Of a stretch of DNA of 51,876 bases, positions 8,298 to 16,150 are shown piece after piece. The notes below the pieces were generated by a model. That model did not search any database. It had not been told where the DNA came from and worked only from the letters and a program-made list of their open reading frames with translations. The DNA is from Comamonadaceae bacterium. GTDB taxonomy: Bacteria; Pseudomonadota; Gammaproteobacteria; Burkholderiales; Burkholderiaceae_C. A program made the translations under genes and the position numbers. Where the stretch lies: the NCBI GenBank assembly GCA_027485285.1, contig JAIXRH010000087.1, forward strand, positions 1 through 51,876, in the 5' to 3' direction. How positions within the stretch are numbered: position 1 is the first letter of the stretch; each line of letters opens with the position of its first letter.

Positions 8298-9035
8298 TCA
8301 ATCGACGCGGGCCACGCCTAGGAGTTGTTCCAGCAGTTCGGGTTGGTCCAACAACGCTTGGGCGGGGCCACTGTGCACCACTGTTCCGTGGTCGAGCACC
8401 ACCGCTTGGTGGCTGATTTTTAAAATCGCTTGGGGGTGCTGCTCGACGATGATGGCGCTCAGTCCCTCTTCGCGTGTGATGCGCGCAATCGCACGCAACA
8501 ACTCTTCCACGATAATGGGGGCCAAGCCCTCCAAAGGCTCGTCCAACAACAACAGACGTGGGTTCAGCACCAAGGCACGGCCCACCGCCAACATTTGCTG
8601 CTCACCGCCAGAGAGTTGCGTACCCAAGTTGTCTTGGCGCTCGGCCAAACGAGGGAACATCTCATACACACGCTCGGGTGACCAAGCGCGGTGTTTGGTG
8701 TCGCCTGCTTCACGCGCCACAGCGGTGAGGTTTTCATGCACGGTGAGCGATTTGAAAATGTTGCGCTCTTGAGGTACCCAGCCAATCCCAGCCGCAGCAC
8801 GGTCGTGCGGTGCCATGCGGTGCAAAGGCAAACCGGCTAAGGAGATGCTGCCGCCGTGCTGGGTCGTCACACCCACCAAGGTGTCCATCAAGGTGGTTTT
8901 GCCAGTCCCGTTACGACCCAGCAAAGCCAAGGTCTCTCCCTCGTTCAAACGCAGAGAAATGTCTTGCAACACCAAGGCCTCACCGTAGCCAGCGCTCAAG
9001 CCGTCGATGCGCAATAGTTCGTTGGCTTTAGTCAT
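8298..9035 (-). CDS. livF: Branched-chain amino acid-type ABC transporter ATP-binding protein LivF
   Basis: The 245-residue ATPase has Walker A GRNGTGKTT, signature LSGGEQQML and Walker B LLLLDEPLEGLAP, the pattern of LivF-type subunits of HAAT family importers. It powers uptake together with LivG, LivH and LivM on the inner face of the membrane. Its start overlaps the end of livG by 8 bp. HAAT importers in Burkholderiales often serve aromatic acids rather than amino acids, and the Rieske oxygenase directly downstream argues for that here. Confidence 0.93.
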   Translation of the reverse strand: MTKANELLRIDGLSAGYGEALVLQDISLRLNEGETLALLGRNGTGKTTLMDTLVGVTTQHGGSISLAGLPLHRMAPHDRAAAGIGWVPQERNIFKSLTVHENLTAVAREAGDTKHRAWSPERVYEMFPRLAERQDNLGTQLSGGEQQMLAVGRALVLNPRLLLLDEPLEGLAPIIVEELLRAIARITREEGLSAIIVEQHPQAILKISHQAVVLDHGTVVHSGPAQALLDQPELLEQLLGVARVD

Positions 9036-9801
9036 GGCTGGTCCCCAGATAAACGGCCTTCACTTGCGGGTCATGCGCAATTTCCTGTGGCGTGCCCTCT
9101 GTCAACACAGCACCATTGACCAACACCGTGATGCGGTCGGCAAAGTTAAATACCAAGTCCATGTCGTGTTCAATCAGCACAATCGACACATCGCTGGGCA
9201 GCGCCGCCACCGTTTGCAACAACTCGTCGCGCTCGCCAGCTGGCACGCCAGCTGCAGGCTCGTCGAGCAACAACACGCGTGGCTCGCAGGCCAAGGCAAT
9301 CGCCATTTCCAGCAAGCGACGCTTGCCGTATGCCAAATGCTCGGTGCGCTGCTGCATCACGTCGGTGAGGTGAAACTGGTCCAGCAATTGCTCGGCCCGC
9401 TCGGTGATGGCCGCGCTGTGGCCTAGCGGTTTCCACCAACGTGCGCCCTCGCCGCGGTGCTGCGTGACGACCATGGCCAGGGTCTCTAAAGGTGTGAGCG
9501 AGTTGAATAACTGGTTGATTTGAAACGTGCGCACCATGCCGCGTGCCACACGCTGGTGCGGATCCAGCCCCGTCACATCTTCGCCCTGCAACACAATGCG
9601 ACCTTCCGTCGCGGGCAGCACACCCGTCATCAAGTTGATGAGCGTGGTCTTACCCGCGCCATTGGGGCCAATCAAAGCGTGGCGCGCGCCGTGCGCGATA
9701 TTGAGGCTGACGTTGTCAGTGGCGGTGATGCCGCCGAAACGCTTGACCAGCCCTTGGGTTTGCAAGGCAAACCCGCTGTGGTTAGAAGGCACCGCGCTCA
9801 T
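9028..9801 (-). CDS. livG: Branched-chain amino acid-type ABC transporter ATP-binding protein LivG
   Basis: This is the second ATPase of the importer, 257 residues from ATG at 9801. It has Walker A GPNGAGKTT, the LivG-typical phrase GMVRTFQINQLFNSLTPLE, the signature region LAYGKRRLLEMAIAL (in place of LSGGQ) and Walker B LLLDEPAAGV, followed by IEHDMDLVFNFADRI. The start forms an ATGA overlap with the livM stop, which supports translational coupling. An upstream in-frame start (9834) lies within livM and is less likely. Confidence 0.93.
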   Translation of the reverse strand: MSAVPSNHSGFALQTQGLVKRFGGITATDNVSLNIAHGARHALIGPNGAGKTTLINLMTGVLPATEGRIVLQGEDVTGLDPHQRVARGMVRTFQINQLFNSLTPLETLAMVVTQHRGEGARWWKPLGHSAAITERAEQLLDQFHLTDVMQQRTEHLAYGKRRLLEMAIALACEPRVLLLDEPAAGVPAGERDELLQTVAALPSDVSIVLIEHDMDLVFNFADRITVLVNGAVLTEGTPQEIAHDPQVKAVYLGTSHD

Positions 9802-10772
9802 GACCGCCCCTCTTTGCGTGCTACGGCAAACCAAGTCCAGGGGCGAATCAAGCGTTCACGTCCGACCAAGACCAGCACAACCAAAAACAGCCCCAACCAA
9901 AACGTCCAGTACTGAGGGGTGATGTTGGCAATCACGTCGTACATCAACTTGAACGCCACCGCACCAGCGATACCACCATACAACCACCCCACACCACCAA
10001 TGGCGATCATTAACATCACATCGGCGGAGCGTTCCAGCGCAAACACATCGAGCGATGCAAAGCCTGTGGTCTGTGCCATCAAAGCGCCAGCTGCACCAGC
10101 AATGCCAGCGGCCACGGTGTAGACCACAGCCATCCGCGCAGTGACTGGAATTCCTATCGCCATGGCACGCAAACGGTTGTCGCGTATCGCTTTCAAAGTG
10201 GCGCCCAAGGGCGCATGCACCAAGCGACGGGCCAGAACAAACAAGATCAGTAACACCGTCAAAGAGTACCAAGCTGACGTTTGGCCCATCAGGTCAAAAT
10301 CAAAACGGCCCAACAACGGCCCCATGATGACGCCTTGCAAACCGTCAGCCCCACCCGTCAAATCGCCGAACTTGTTCGCCAACTCCAGCAAGATAAGCGC
10401 GGTGCCCAAAGTCACCATCAAGCGCGTCAAATCAGTGCCGCGCATGATGGTCAGCGAACAGGCCGCACCCAACAAAGTAGCAGCGGCTATGCCCACTGCT
10501 AAGCCCAACAAAGGATCGGGATGGATGTGCTTGGCAAACAAGGCCGCCGAGTAAGCGCCAAAGCCCAAAAATGCGGCGTGCCCGAGGGACACAATGCCGG
10601 TGTAGCCCAGCACCAAATCCAGCGACACCGCAAACAAAGCCACGATGGCAATTTCGTTGATGATGAGCGAATGCTGTGCCAGCAGCCAAGGCGAAGCAAA
10701 CGCAAGCGCCCAAAACAACAGCTCCAAAGGATGCCAACGCGCTGCGTGCAACAAAGAAGTGTGTGCGTTCAT
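9798..10772 (-). CDS. livM: Branched-chain amino acid-type ABC transporter permease LivM
   Basis: The 324-residue integral membrane protein has about eight to ten hydrophobic segments. It carries LivM hallmarks such as LVLGYTGIVSLGHAAFLGFGAYSAAL near the N terminus and the coupling loop ATLKAIRDNRLRAMAIGI. It forms the translocation pore with LivH. ATG at 10772 forms an ATGA overlap with livH, while a longer frame would extend into livH. The strict 1-8 bp overlaps across livK-H-M-G-F indicate one polycistronic message. Confidence 0.92.
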   Translation of the reverse strand: MNAHTSLLHAARWHPLELLFWALAFASPWLLAQHSLIINEIAIVALFAVSLDLVLGYTGIVSLGHAAFLGFGAYSAALFAKHIHPDPLLGLAVGIAAATLLGAACSLTIMRGTDLTRLMVTLGTALILLELANKFGDLTGGADGLQGVIMGPLLGRFDFDLMGQTSAWYSLTVLLILFVLARRLVHAPLGATLKAIRDNRLRAMAIGIPVTARMAVVYTVAAGIAGAAGALMAQTTGFASLDVFALERSADVMLMIAIGGVGWLYGGIAGAVAFKLMYDVIANITPQYWTFWLGLFLVVLVLVGRERLIRPWTWFAVARKEGRS

Positions 10773-11647
10773 GACTTGCCTCCTTGGCGCACGAAGAGGC
10801 CTTGGGGACGCCAAATCAAAATTGCAATCATCAGCGCGTACACAATGAACGCGCCCAATTTGGGGATGTAGTACTTGCCCGCCACATCGGCAATGCCCAG
10901 CAGCAAGGCCGCCAGCAAAGGTCCCGTGATGGAGGTGGTGCCGCCTACGGCGACCACGATCAAAAAGTACACCATGAATTTCAAAGGAAAGGTTGGGTCA
11001 AGGCCCAGCACCTCAGCGCCCAAGGCGCCGCCCAGTCCCGCCAAGCCAGAGCCCACTGCAAACGTGGCAGCAAACACAACATTCACGTTGATGCCCAAAC
11101 CCGAAGCCACACGTGCATCGTCCACGCTGGCACGCAAGCGGCTGCCAAAACGCGTGGCCGACAAGACATATTGCAACGCCACCGTCAGGGCCGCGCACAC
11201 CGCGATGATGAACAGGCGGTAGTGGCCCATGCCCAACACAAACGGCGTGTCGGCAAACAACTCGGTGCGACCGCGCAACCAATCGGGGAGTTGCATGATT
11301 TGCTGCTGAGAGCCCATCCAATAATCAGCCGAGGCCACGGCCATGAAGGCCAAGCCAATTGAAAACAGCACTTGGTCCAAGTGCGGTTTCTTATACATGG
11401 GTCGGTAGAGCGTACGCTCTAGCAACACACCTACCGCCGCCGAGGCCAAAAAGGCCAATGGCAAACACACCAAAAAAGGCACGCCGTGGCGTTGCATCAG
11501 AGCCACGGTGACGTAGCCCCCCAACATGGCAAACGCGCCATGCGCGAGGTTGATGAAATTCATCAACCCCATGGTCACGCACAAGCCGACTGCCAGAATA
11601 AACAGCAGCATGCCGTACGCAACTCCGTCAAACAACAGTGTCAACAT
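10769..11647 (-). CDS. livH: Branched-chain amino acid-type ABC transporter permease LivH
   Basis: The 292-residue permease shows the LivH pattern: GLCVTMGLMNFINLAHGAFAMLGGY in the first helices, LRASVDDARVASGLGINV as the cytoplasmic coupling loop, and VGGTTSITGPLLAALLLG near the C terminus. It pairs with LivM. Its ATG overlaps the livK1 stop by one base (TAATG), so translation is coupled to the binding protein. Confidence 0.92.
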   Translation of the reverse strand: MLTLLFDGVAYGMLLFILAVGLCVTMGLMNFINLAHGAFAMLGGYVTVALMQRHGVPFLVCLPLAFLASAAVGVLLERTLYRPMYKKPHLDQVLFSIGLAFMAVASADYWMGSQQQIMQLPDWLRGRTELFADTPFVLGMGHYRLFIIAVCAALTVALQYVLSATRFGSRLRASVDDARVASGLGINVNVVFAATFAVGSGLAGLGGALGAEVLGLDPTFPLKFMVYFLIVVAVGGTTSITGPLLAALLLGIADVAGKYYIPKLGAFIVYALMIAILIWRPQGLFVRQGGKS

Positions 11648-12813
11648 TATTTGGACTTGCCTGGGTCTTTGACGTCAGGGATGGTGCTGAACTCTTGGTT
11701 GAAGAGTTGGCCACCCACCTTCTCGACCTTGCGGATGTAGATGTTGTGCACCACATCGCGGGTTTGTGCGTCAATGAACATGGGGCCGCGTGGGCTTTCA
11801 AACACTTGACCTTTCATGGCATTGAGCAAGGCCTCTCCGCTGCCACCCTTGGTGGTCTTGGCTGCTTCGTAAATCACGCGCATGCCGTCGTAGCCGCCCA
11901 CGGCCATGAAGTTAGGACGCAAGCCCGCATTGGCTTTTTCAAACGCTGCCACAAACTTTTTGTTGAGAGGCGAGTTGTGTGACGCAGAGTAGTGGTGCGA
12001 GGTCACCACACCATTGGCCACATCACCCATGCTGTTCAAAATATCGTCATCGGTGATGTCGCCCGTTCCAATCAACTTGATGCCGGCCTTGTCCATGCCA
12101 CGCTCAGCAAATTGCTTCATCAATGCCGCACCTGCACCAGACGGGACAAATACAAAAAGTGCATCGGGCTTTAAGTCACGTACTTTTTGCAAGAAAGGGG
12201 CAAAGTCTGGGTTACGCATCGGCACGCGCAAGGTGTCGATGACTTCACCACCGTTGAACGTCAAGCGTTCTTTGAAAAACTTCTCTGCGTCAATACCTGG
12301 GCCATAGTCAGAAACCAAAGTCACCACTTTTTTGATTCCGTTATTGGGCACCCAATCGGCCAAGGCCACGGCCGCTTGAGGCAACGCAAAACTGGTGCGC
12401 ACAACATAAGGCGATGCTTGCGTGATGCTGGAGGTGGCAGCGGCCATGACCACCATGGGTGTTTTTGATTGGGTGGCAATCGGTGCCGTGGCTAAAGCCA
12501 AGGGCGTCAAACCAAAACCTGCCAACACGTTCACTTTGTCATTGACCACCAATTCTTGGGCGATGCGCTTGGTGACATCAGGTGCGCTGGTATCGTCTTT
12601 GACGATCAACTCCACTTTTTTACCGCCAACGGTGTCGCCGTTTTGCGCCATGTAGAGACGGGCCGCAGCTTCAATTTGTTTGCCAGTCGATGCAAAGGGA
12701 CCTGTCATGGGCAAGATCAAACCGATCTTGAATTTTTCTTGGGCTGTCGCTGTGCCGGCATAGGCCCCCAGCAACCCGACCATCAAGGCACTTAGGAAGT
12801 AACGTTTTTGCAT
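11647..12813 (-). CDS. Liv-type periplasmic substrate-binding protein (copy 1)
   Basis: The 388-residue protein begins with a cleavable signal peptide (hydrophobic core after MQKRYF, predicted cut after ATAQ) and then the Peripla_BP_6 fold start KIGLILPMTGPFASTGKQIEAAARLYM. It should capture the importer's ligand in the periplasm. The ribosome-binding site (AAAGGAGA) lies within the last codons of the upstream regulator gene, which overlaps by 22 bp. A paralogue about three quarters identical by eye sits at 14847-16016. Such proteins in aromatic-degradation clusters often bind aromatic acids; the ligand here is unknown. Confidence 0.92.
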   Translation of the reverse strand: MQKRYFLSALMVGLLGAYAGTATAQEKFKIGLILPMTGPFASTGKQIEAAARLYMAQNGDTVGGKKVELIVKDDTSAPDVTKRIAQELVVNDKVNVLAGFGLTPLALATAPIATQSKTPMVVMAAATSSITQASPYVVRTSFALPQAAVALADWVPNNGIKKVVTLVSDYGPGIDAEKFFKERLTFNGGEVIDTLRVPMRNPDFAPFLQKVRDLKPDALFVFVPSGAGAALMKQFAERGMDKAGIKLIGTGDITDDDILNSMGDVANGVVTSHHYSASHNSPLNKKFVAAFEKANAGLRPNFMAVGGYDGMRVIYEAAKTTKGGSGEALLNAMKGQVFESPRGPMFIDAQTRDVVHNIYIRKVEKVGGQLFNQEFSTIPDVKDPGKSK

Positions 12814-13610
12814 GAACTGTCTCCTTTTAAAAATATCAAATGCACCCCTGGCAGTTGAGGGGTATGACGCACGGCGTCACGTAGGTTTCTTTGCGCCAAT
12901 CGCGAATGCTCGCGCGTGACGGACTCGGCTCTGGCGCCCTCCCTGTTCGTGATGGCCTCCAACACTTGTCGGTGCTGGTCTTGCCCCACGATGAGCATAT
13001 CCCGTGCCTTGGACGTATTGGCCTGCACACCCACAAATCCAGAGGGCGAGGCAAAGGGTAAGCCAGCCACGCGTTCAAGCTCGCGCTGCAACACAGAGGA
13101 AGCCGACAAGGTGCCCAACAGGGCATGGAATTGCGCATTCAACCGAACATAGGTGGAGAACGCTTCTTCATTCAGCACCGATTGGTTGAGTACTTGATCA
13201 ATCTCATCTAGGCACTGATGGGCTTGGGTCAGCACCTCTGAAGGTGCCCCACGTTCAGCAGCCAAACGAGCAGCAAGGCCTTCGATGGTGCCCCTGAGCT
13301 CAATCGCATCAGCCACATCAGCTTCAGAAAATTGACGAATAGAAAAGCCACCGCTAGGCATTTGCTGCAGCAAGCCCTCTTGCTCAAGTCGGATCAAAGC
13401 TGCTCGAATGGGCGTGCGTGACACCTTCAGTTTTTCAACCATGGCAAGCTCAGTGATGCGAGAGCCTGCCGTCAGTTCACCGGCCAAAATCATTTCTCGC
13501 AAACGCAGCTGAACCTTGACCGCTTGCGACCCCGCTTCTTCAAGCATGTCTCTTGGCATGGCAGTCGCTAGATTTTTTGAGCTATGAAACATCCGTTCAA
13601 TTGTATACAT
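12792..13610 (-). CDS. GntR-family transcriptional regulator with FCD ligand-binding domain
   Basis: Up to 272 residues. The N-terminal winged helix (about 30-95) contains LREMILAGELTAGSRITELAMVEK-type GntR sequence followed by the recognition segment KVSRTPIRAALIRLEQEGLL. The rest is an all-helical FCD domain (DAIELRGTIEGLAARLAAERG), which in this family usually binds small organic acids and often a metal. The ORF-first ATG at 13610 lies inside a palindromic sequence like the known operator of FCD regulators, so ATG at 13592 (MFHSSKN) may be the real start. Its 3' end overlaps livK1 by 22 bp, so regulator and importer operon are cotranscribed, and it probably represses its own operon until a pathway ligand appears. 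Confidence 0.88.
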   Translation of the reverse strand: MYTIERMFHSSKNLATAMPRDMLEEAGSQAVKVQLRLREMILAGELTAGSRITELAMVEKLKVSRTPIRAALIRLEQEGLLQQMPSGGFSIRQFSEADVADAIELRGTIEGLAARLAAERGAPSEVLTQAHQCLDEIDQVLNQSVLNEEAFSTYVRLNAQFHALLGTLSASSVLQRELERVAGLPFASPSGFVGVQANTSKARDMLIVGQDQHRQVLEAITNREGARAESVTREHSRLAQRNLRDAVRHTPQLPGVHLIFLKGDSSCKNVTS

Positions 13611-13611
13611 A
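13600..13611. promoter_or_regulatory. Candidate GntR/FCD operator 1 (ATTGTATACATA)
   Basis: The perfect palindrome TGTATACA (13602-13609) with flanks gives a 10 of 12 match to ATTGTATACAAT, the operator type known for FCD regulators such as VanR. It overlaps the first possible start codon of the GntR gene, a typical autoregulatory position. Binding is inferred, not shown. Confidence 0.5.
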
Positions 13612-13640
13612 GAGCCATGATTTACCCCATAAAAGCGCTT

Positions 13641-13646
13641 CTTATA
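13641..13646 (-). promoter_or_regulatory. Candidate -10 box of the GntR-liv-Rieske operon
   Basis: On the minus strand this reads TATAAG (5 of 6 to consensus), 31 bases upstream of the first possible GntR start. No convincing -35 was seen at the expected distance, which may fit an activator-dependent or weak promoter. It sits between two operator-like sequences. Confidence 0.3.
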
Positions 13647-13663
13647 GGGTTAATCCTGAATTC

Positions 13664-13673
13664 TTGTATCCAA
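13664..13673. promoter_or_regulatory. Candidate GntR/FCD operator 2 (TTGTATCCAA)
   Basis: It matches TTGTATACAA at 9 of 10 positions. Its centre lies 63 bp from the centre of operator 1, close to six helical turns, on the other side of the candidate -10 box. The pair suggests repression by looping or cooperative binding, which is an inference. Confidence 0.4.
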
Positions 13674-13683
13674 TTGGACCATT

Positions 13684-14124
13684 TCACTCTTGGATCAACA
13701 GTTCAAACCAGGCTTGACGGTGTTGGATTTGCCAACCCTCAGAGGTCAGGACCAGCGCATCCTCAATCACGCCTGCCATCTGCTGCGGGTCTGCTAGTCG
13801 GCCTTTAGGCGTCAACTCGCGTCGTTGATCGCTGGCGAAAAGCAAGACTTTGCAGCGTGACACCGCCCTGTCTGCGGCAGGCAACGCGACTTGATGGTTG
13901 CAAATGAAATGGTGCGTCATGCGATGAGGATCCTTGCTGAGATAGGCCTGCAGAATTTCTGCACGCCCCTTCAACACAGCGCCACCTGGACGCACCAAGG
14001 TCGCGTCTTCTGTAAAGAGCGCCACAAACGCGTTGTAATCCTGCGCGTCAACGACCTCAGCCGCTCTCAAGACGACCTCACGACAGGCTTGCTTGGCAAG
14101 CAGCGCTGCGACATCACTCAGCAT
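13684..14124 (-). CDS. NTF2/SnoaL-like small protein
   Basis: The protein has 146 residues from ATG at 14124, which overlaps the stop of the upstream hydrolase by 7 bp. The sequence fits a cone-shaped NTF2-like fold: an N-terminal helix (DVAALLAKQACREVVLRAAEVVDAQ), then DYNAFVALFTEDATLVRPGG, and alternating strands ending with WQIQHRQAWFELL. Members include ring-hydroxylating dioxygenase beta subunits, SnoaL cyclases and limonene-epoxide hydrolases, so the fold alone does not give a reaction. Position between a hydrolase and the pathway regulator suggests a catabolic role. A second protein of this class lies at 31089-31706. Confidence 0.75.
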   Translation of the reverse strand: MLSDVAALLAKQACREVVLRAAEVVDAQDYNAFVALFTEDATLVRPGGAVLKGRAEILQAYLSKDPHRMTHHFICNHQVALPAADRAVSRCKVLLFASDQRRELTPKGRLADPQQMAGVIEDALVLTSEGWQIQHRQAWFELLIQE

Positions 14125-14834
14125 CGCGACAACCACTGCAGCATGGAGTCAGCCACCACGTGTGGTTGCTCCATCGGGGCCATGTGGCCAGCCTCTTCGT
14201 AGATGTCCAACTGCGCGTGTGGGGCTAATTGATGCATCGCCTCATGCTGGGAAGGGGGCGACCATGCGTCTTGTCGGCCGCAGCCAATCAATGTCGGCAC
14301 AGCGATGCGCGACAGCACATCACTGCCGTCAGGGCGATGGATCAAGGCATGAAGTTGCTTGGCAAAAATAGCGGCATTTTTCCGCTCAAACATTTCAAAG
14401 ATGGCCTCCATCAAGGCCGTATCACGCAAGCGATTGGGGTGCACCATGCCCTGCGCCCAGGTTTGCGCCATCTCACGCACACCTTTGTCCTGCGCCATCT
14501 GAAGCAAGTGCATGCGCTTGCTGACTTCCTCTTCGCCTGCCACACCTGATGACAAGGGCAAATAACCCGTGTCAAGCAAGGCCACGCCAGATACTCGCTC
14601 AGGCGCTAAGCGCAACACCTCAAGACCGACACGCGCACCCATTGAGTGACCCGCTAAAGAAAATTGTGGGGGAGCATCAAGCAAAAGCTGGCTTGCCATT
14701 TGTGTCAAAGAATCTGCGTGACCGTGATCCACCACCTGACAGGGGTACAAGGCGCTTAGATGGGGCAACAGCGGATCCCAGACCGTGTGATCACACATCA
14801 GTCCGGGAACAAGCAGCAAGGGCAAGGCGCTCAT
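14118..14834 (-). CDS. Alpha/beta-fold hydrolase
   Basis: The 238-residue protein shows an alpha/beta hydrolase triad: nucleophile Ser64 in GHSMG, an Asp in GCGRQDAWSPP and a His in EEAGHMAPMEQP. The oxyanion-hole region LLLVPGLMCDHTVWDPLL is at the N terminus. The family includes meta-cleavage product hydrolases, lactonases (3-oxoadipate enol-lactonase) and esterases. In this setting an ester- or ring-cleavage-product hydrolase is plausible but unproven. It lies 12 bp after the second binding-protein gene and overlaps the NTF2-like gene, so the three form one transcript. Confidence 0.85.
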   Translation of the reverse strand: MSALPLLLVPGLMCDHTVWDPLLPHLSALYPCQVVDHGHADSLTQMASQLLLDAPPQFSLAGHSMGARVGLEVLRLAPERVSGVALLDTGYLPLSSGVAGEEEVSKRMHLLQMAQDKGVREMAQTWAQGMVHPNRLRDTALMEAIFEMFERKNAAIFAKQLHALIHRPDGSDVLSRIAVPTLIGCGRQDAWSPPSQHEAMHQLAPHAQLDIYEEAGHMAPMEQPHVVADSMLQWLSRC

Positions 14835-14846
14835 CGTGGCTCTTGA

Positions 14847-16016
14847 TTAACGCGATTTACCAATGTCTTTCACATCGGTGACGGTTTCAATTTCTTGATT
14901 CCACAGTTGATCACCGATGCGCTCCACGCGACGGATGTAAATGCTTTGCACCACATCACGGGTTTGTGCGTCGATGTAAATTTGGCCACGCGGGCTTTCA
15001 AACACCTGGCCCTTCATCGCGTTCAACAAGGCATCGCCGCCTTGGCCTTTGGTGGCTTTCGCTGCTTCATAAATCACACGCATGCCATCGTAGGCACCCA
15101 CAGCCATGAAGTTAGGACGTGCACCGCCGTTGGCCTTACCAAAAGCGTCAACAAATTTTTTGTTCAAAGGCGACTTGTGCGCAGCGGAGTAGTGGTGGGC
15201 AGACACAACACCCACTGCCACCTCGCCCATGCTGTTGATGATGTCGTCGTCAGTGACGCTGCCCTCAGCGATCAAACGAATTCCTGCTTTGTCTAAACCA
15301 CGCTCAGAAAACTGCTTCATCAAGGCAGAACCGACACCCGCAGGGACGAAGGTAAACAACGCATCGGGCTTGGCATCACGCACACGCTGCAAGAAAGGCG
15401 CGAAGTCGGGGCTACGCAACGGCACGCGCAAGGTTTCAACCACCACGCCACCGTTCGCGATGAATCGTTGGTTGAAGTACTTCTCCGAGTCGATACCCGG
15501 CGCGTAATCAGTCACCAAGCTCACGACACGTTTGATGTTGTTTTTAGAGGCCCAATCTGCAAGCGTGACCACCACTTGAGGCACCGTAAAACTCGTACGA
15601 ACAATGTAGGGCGAAGCCTCAGTGACGATGGAAGTCGCTGCAGCCATGACCACCATCGGCGTTTTAGATTGTGTTGCCACCGGCGCGGTCGCCATGGCCA
15701 AAGGTGTCAAACCAAAACCAGCCAAGACATGTACTTTTTCATTCACCACCAATTCCTGGGCGATCCGTTTGGTCACCTCGGGAGAGCCCGTGTCATCCTT
15801 CACCACCAACACCACTTTGCGACCAGCCACCATGTCGCCGTGTTGCGCCATGTACAGACGCGCCGCAGACTCCAGCTGCTTACCCGTGGATGCAAAGGGA
15901 CCGGACATCGGCAGGATCAAGCCGACTTTGAATGTGTTGTCTTGTGCCTGCGCCATCCCAGACATGGTGGCAAGTCCCACACTGAGCATCGCGCTCAAAA
16001 AATGACGTTTGTGCAT
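14847..16016 (-). CDS. Liv-type periplasmic substrate-binding protein (copy 2)
   Basis: The 389-residue protein is a close paralogue of the product of 11647-12813, colinear along its whole length, with shared blocks such as VKDDT, TKRIAQELVVN, VLAGFGLTPLA and MKGQVFESPRG. The start at 16016 is supported by GGAGA upstream and by a signal peptide ending in MAQAQ; a longer frame upstream looks unrelated. No second permease set is present, so both proteins probably feed the single LivHMGF importer, perhaps with different ligands. It is first in a minus-strand run and divergent from the flavin monooxygenase. Confidence 0.92.
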   Translation of the reverse strand: MHKRHFLSAMLSVGLATMSGMAQAQDNTFKVGLILPMSGPFASTGKQLESAARLYMAQHGDMVAGRKVVLVVKDDTGSPEVTKRIAQELVVNEKVHVLAGFGLTPLAMATAPVATQSKTPMVVMAAATSIVTEASPYIVRTSFTVPQVVVTLADWASKNNIKRVVSLVTDYAPGIDSEKYFNQRFIANGGVVVETLRVPLRSPDFAPFLQRVRDAKPDALFTFVPAGVGSALMKQFSERGLDKAGIRLIAEGSVTDDDIINSMGEVAVGVVSAHHYSAAHKSPLNKKFVDAFGKANGGARPNFMAVGAYDGMRVIYEAAKATKGQGGDALLNAMKGQVFESPRGQIYIDAQTRDVVQSIYIRRVERIGDQLWNQEIETVTDVKDIGKSR

Positions 16017-16150
16017 ATCCCTTGTCTCCAGAAAGTTTGTTTGTGAAAGAAGTACGTGTTGTACACGAAACACTTGGCGTGGCATGGCAACTTCGCGACA
16101 GTTGCCTGCCCAGGGCTTCATCATAATGCTGCATCTTTTTGAAGTAACAC
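16017..16150. promoter_or_regulatory. Divergent promoter region between binding protein 2 and the flavin monooxygenase
   Basis: The 134-bp spacer must hold promoters for both directions. It contains a perfect inverted repeat CGTGT-TGT-ACACG (16055-16067), about 40 bp upstream of the binding-protein start, which could be an operator. No clear sigma-70 boxes were recognised. Confidence 0.4.
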
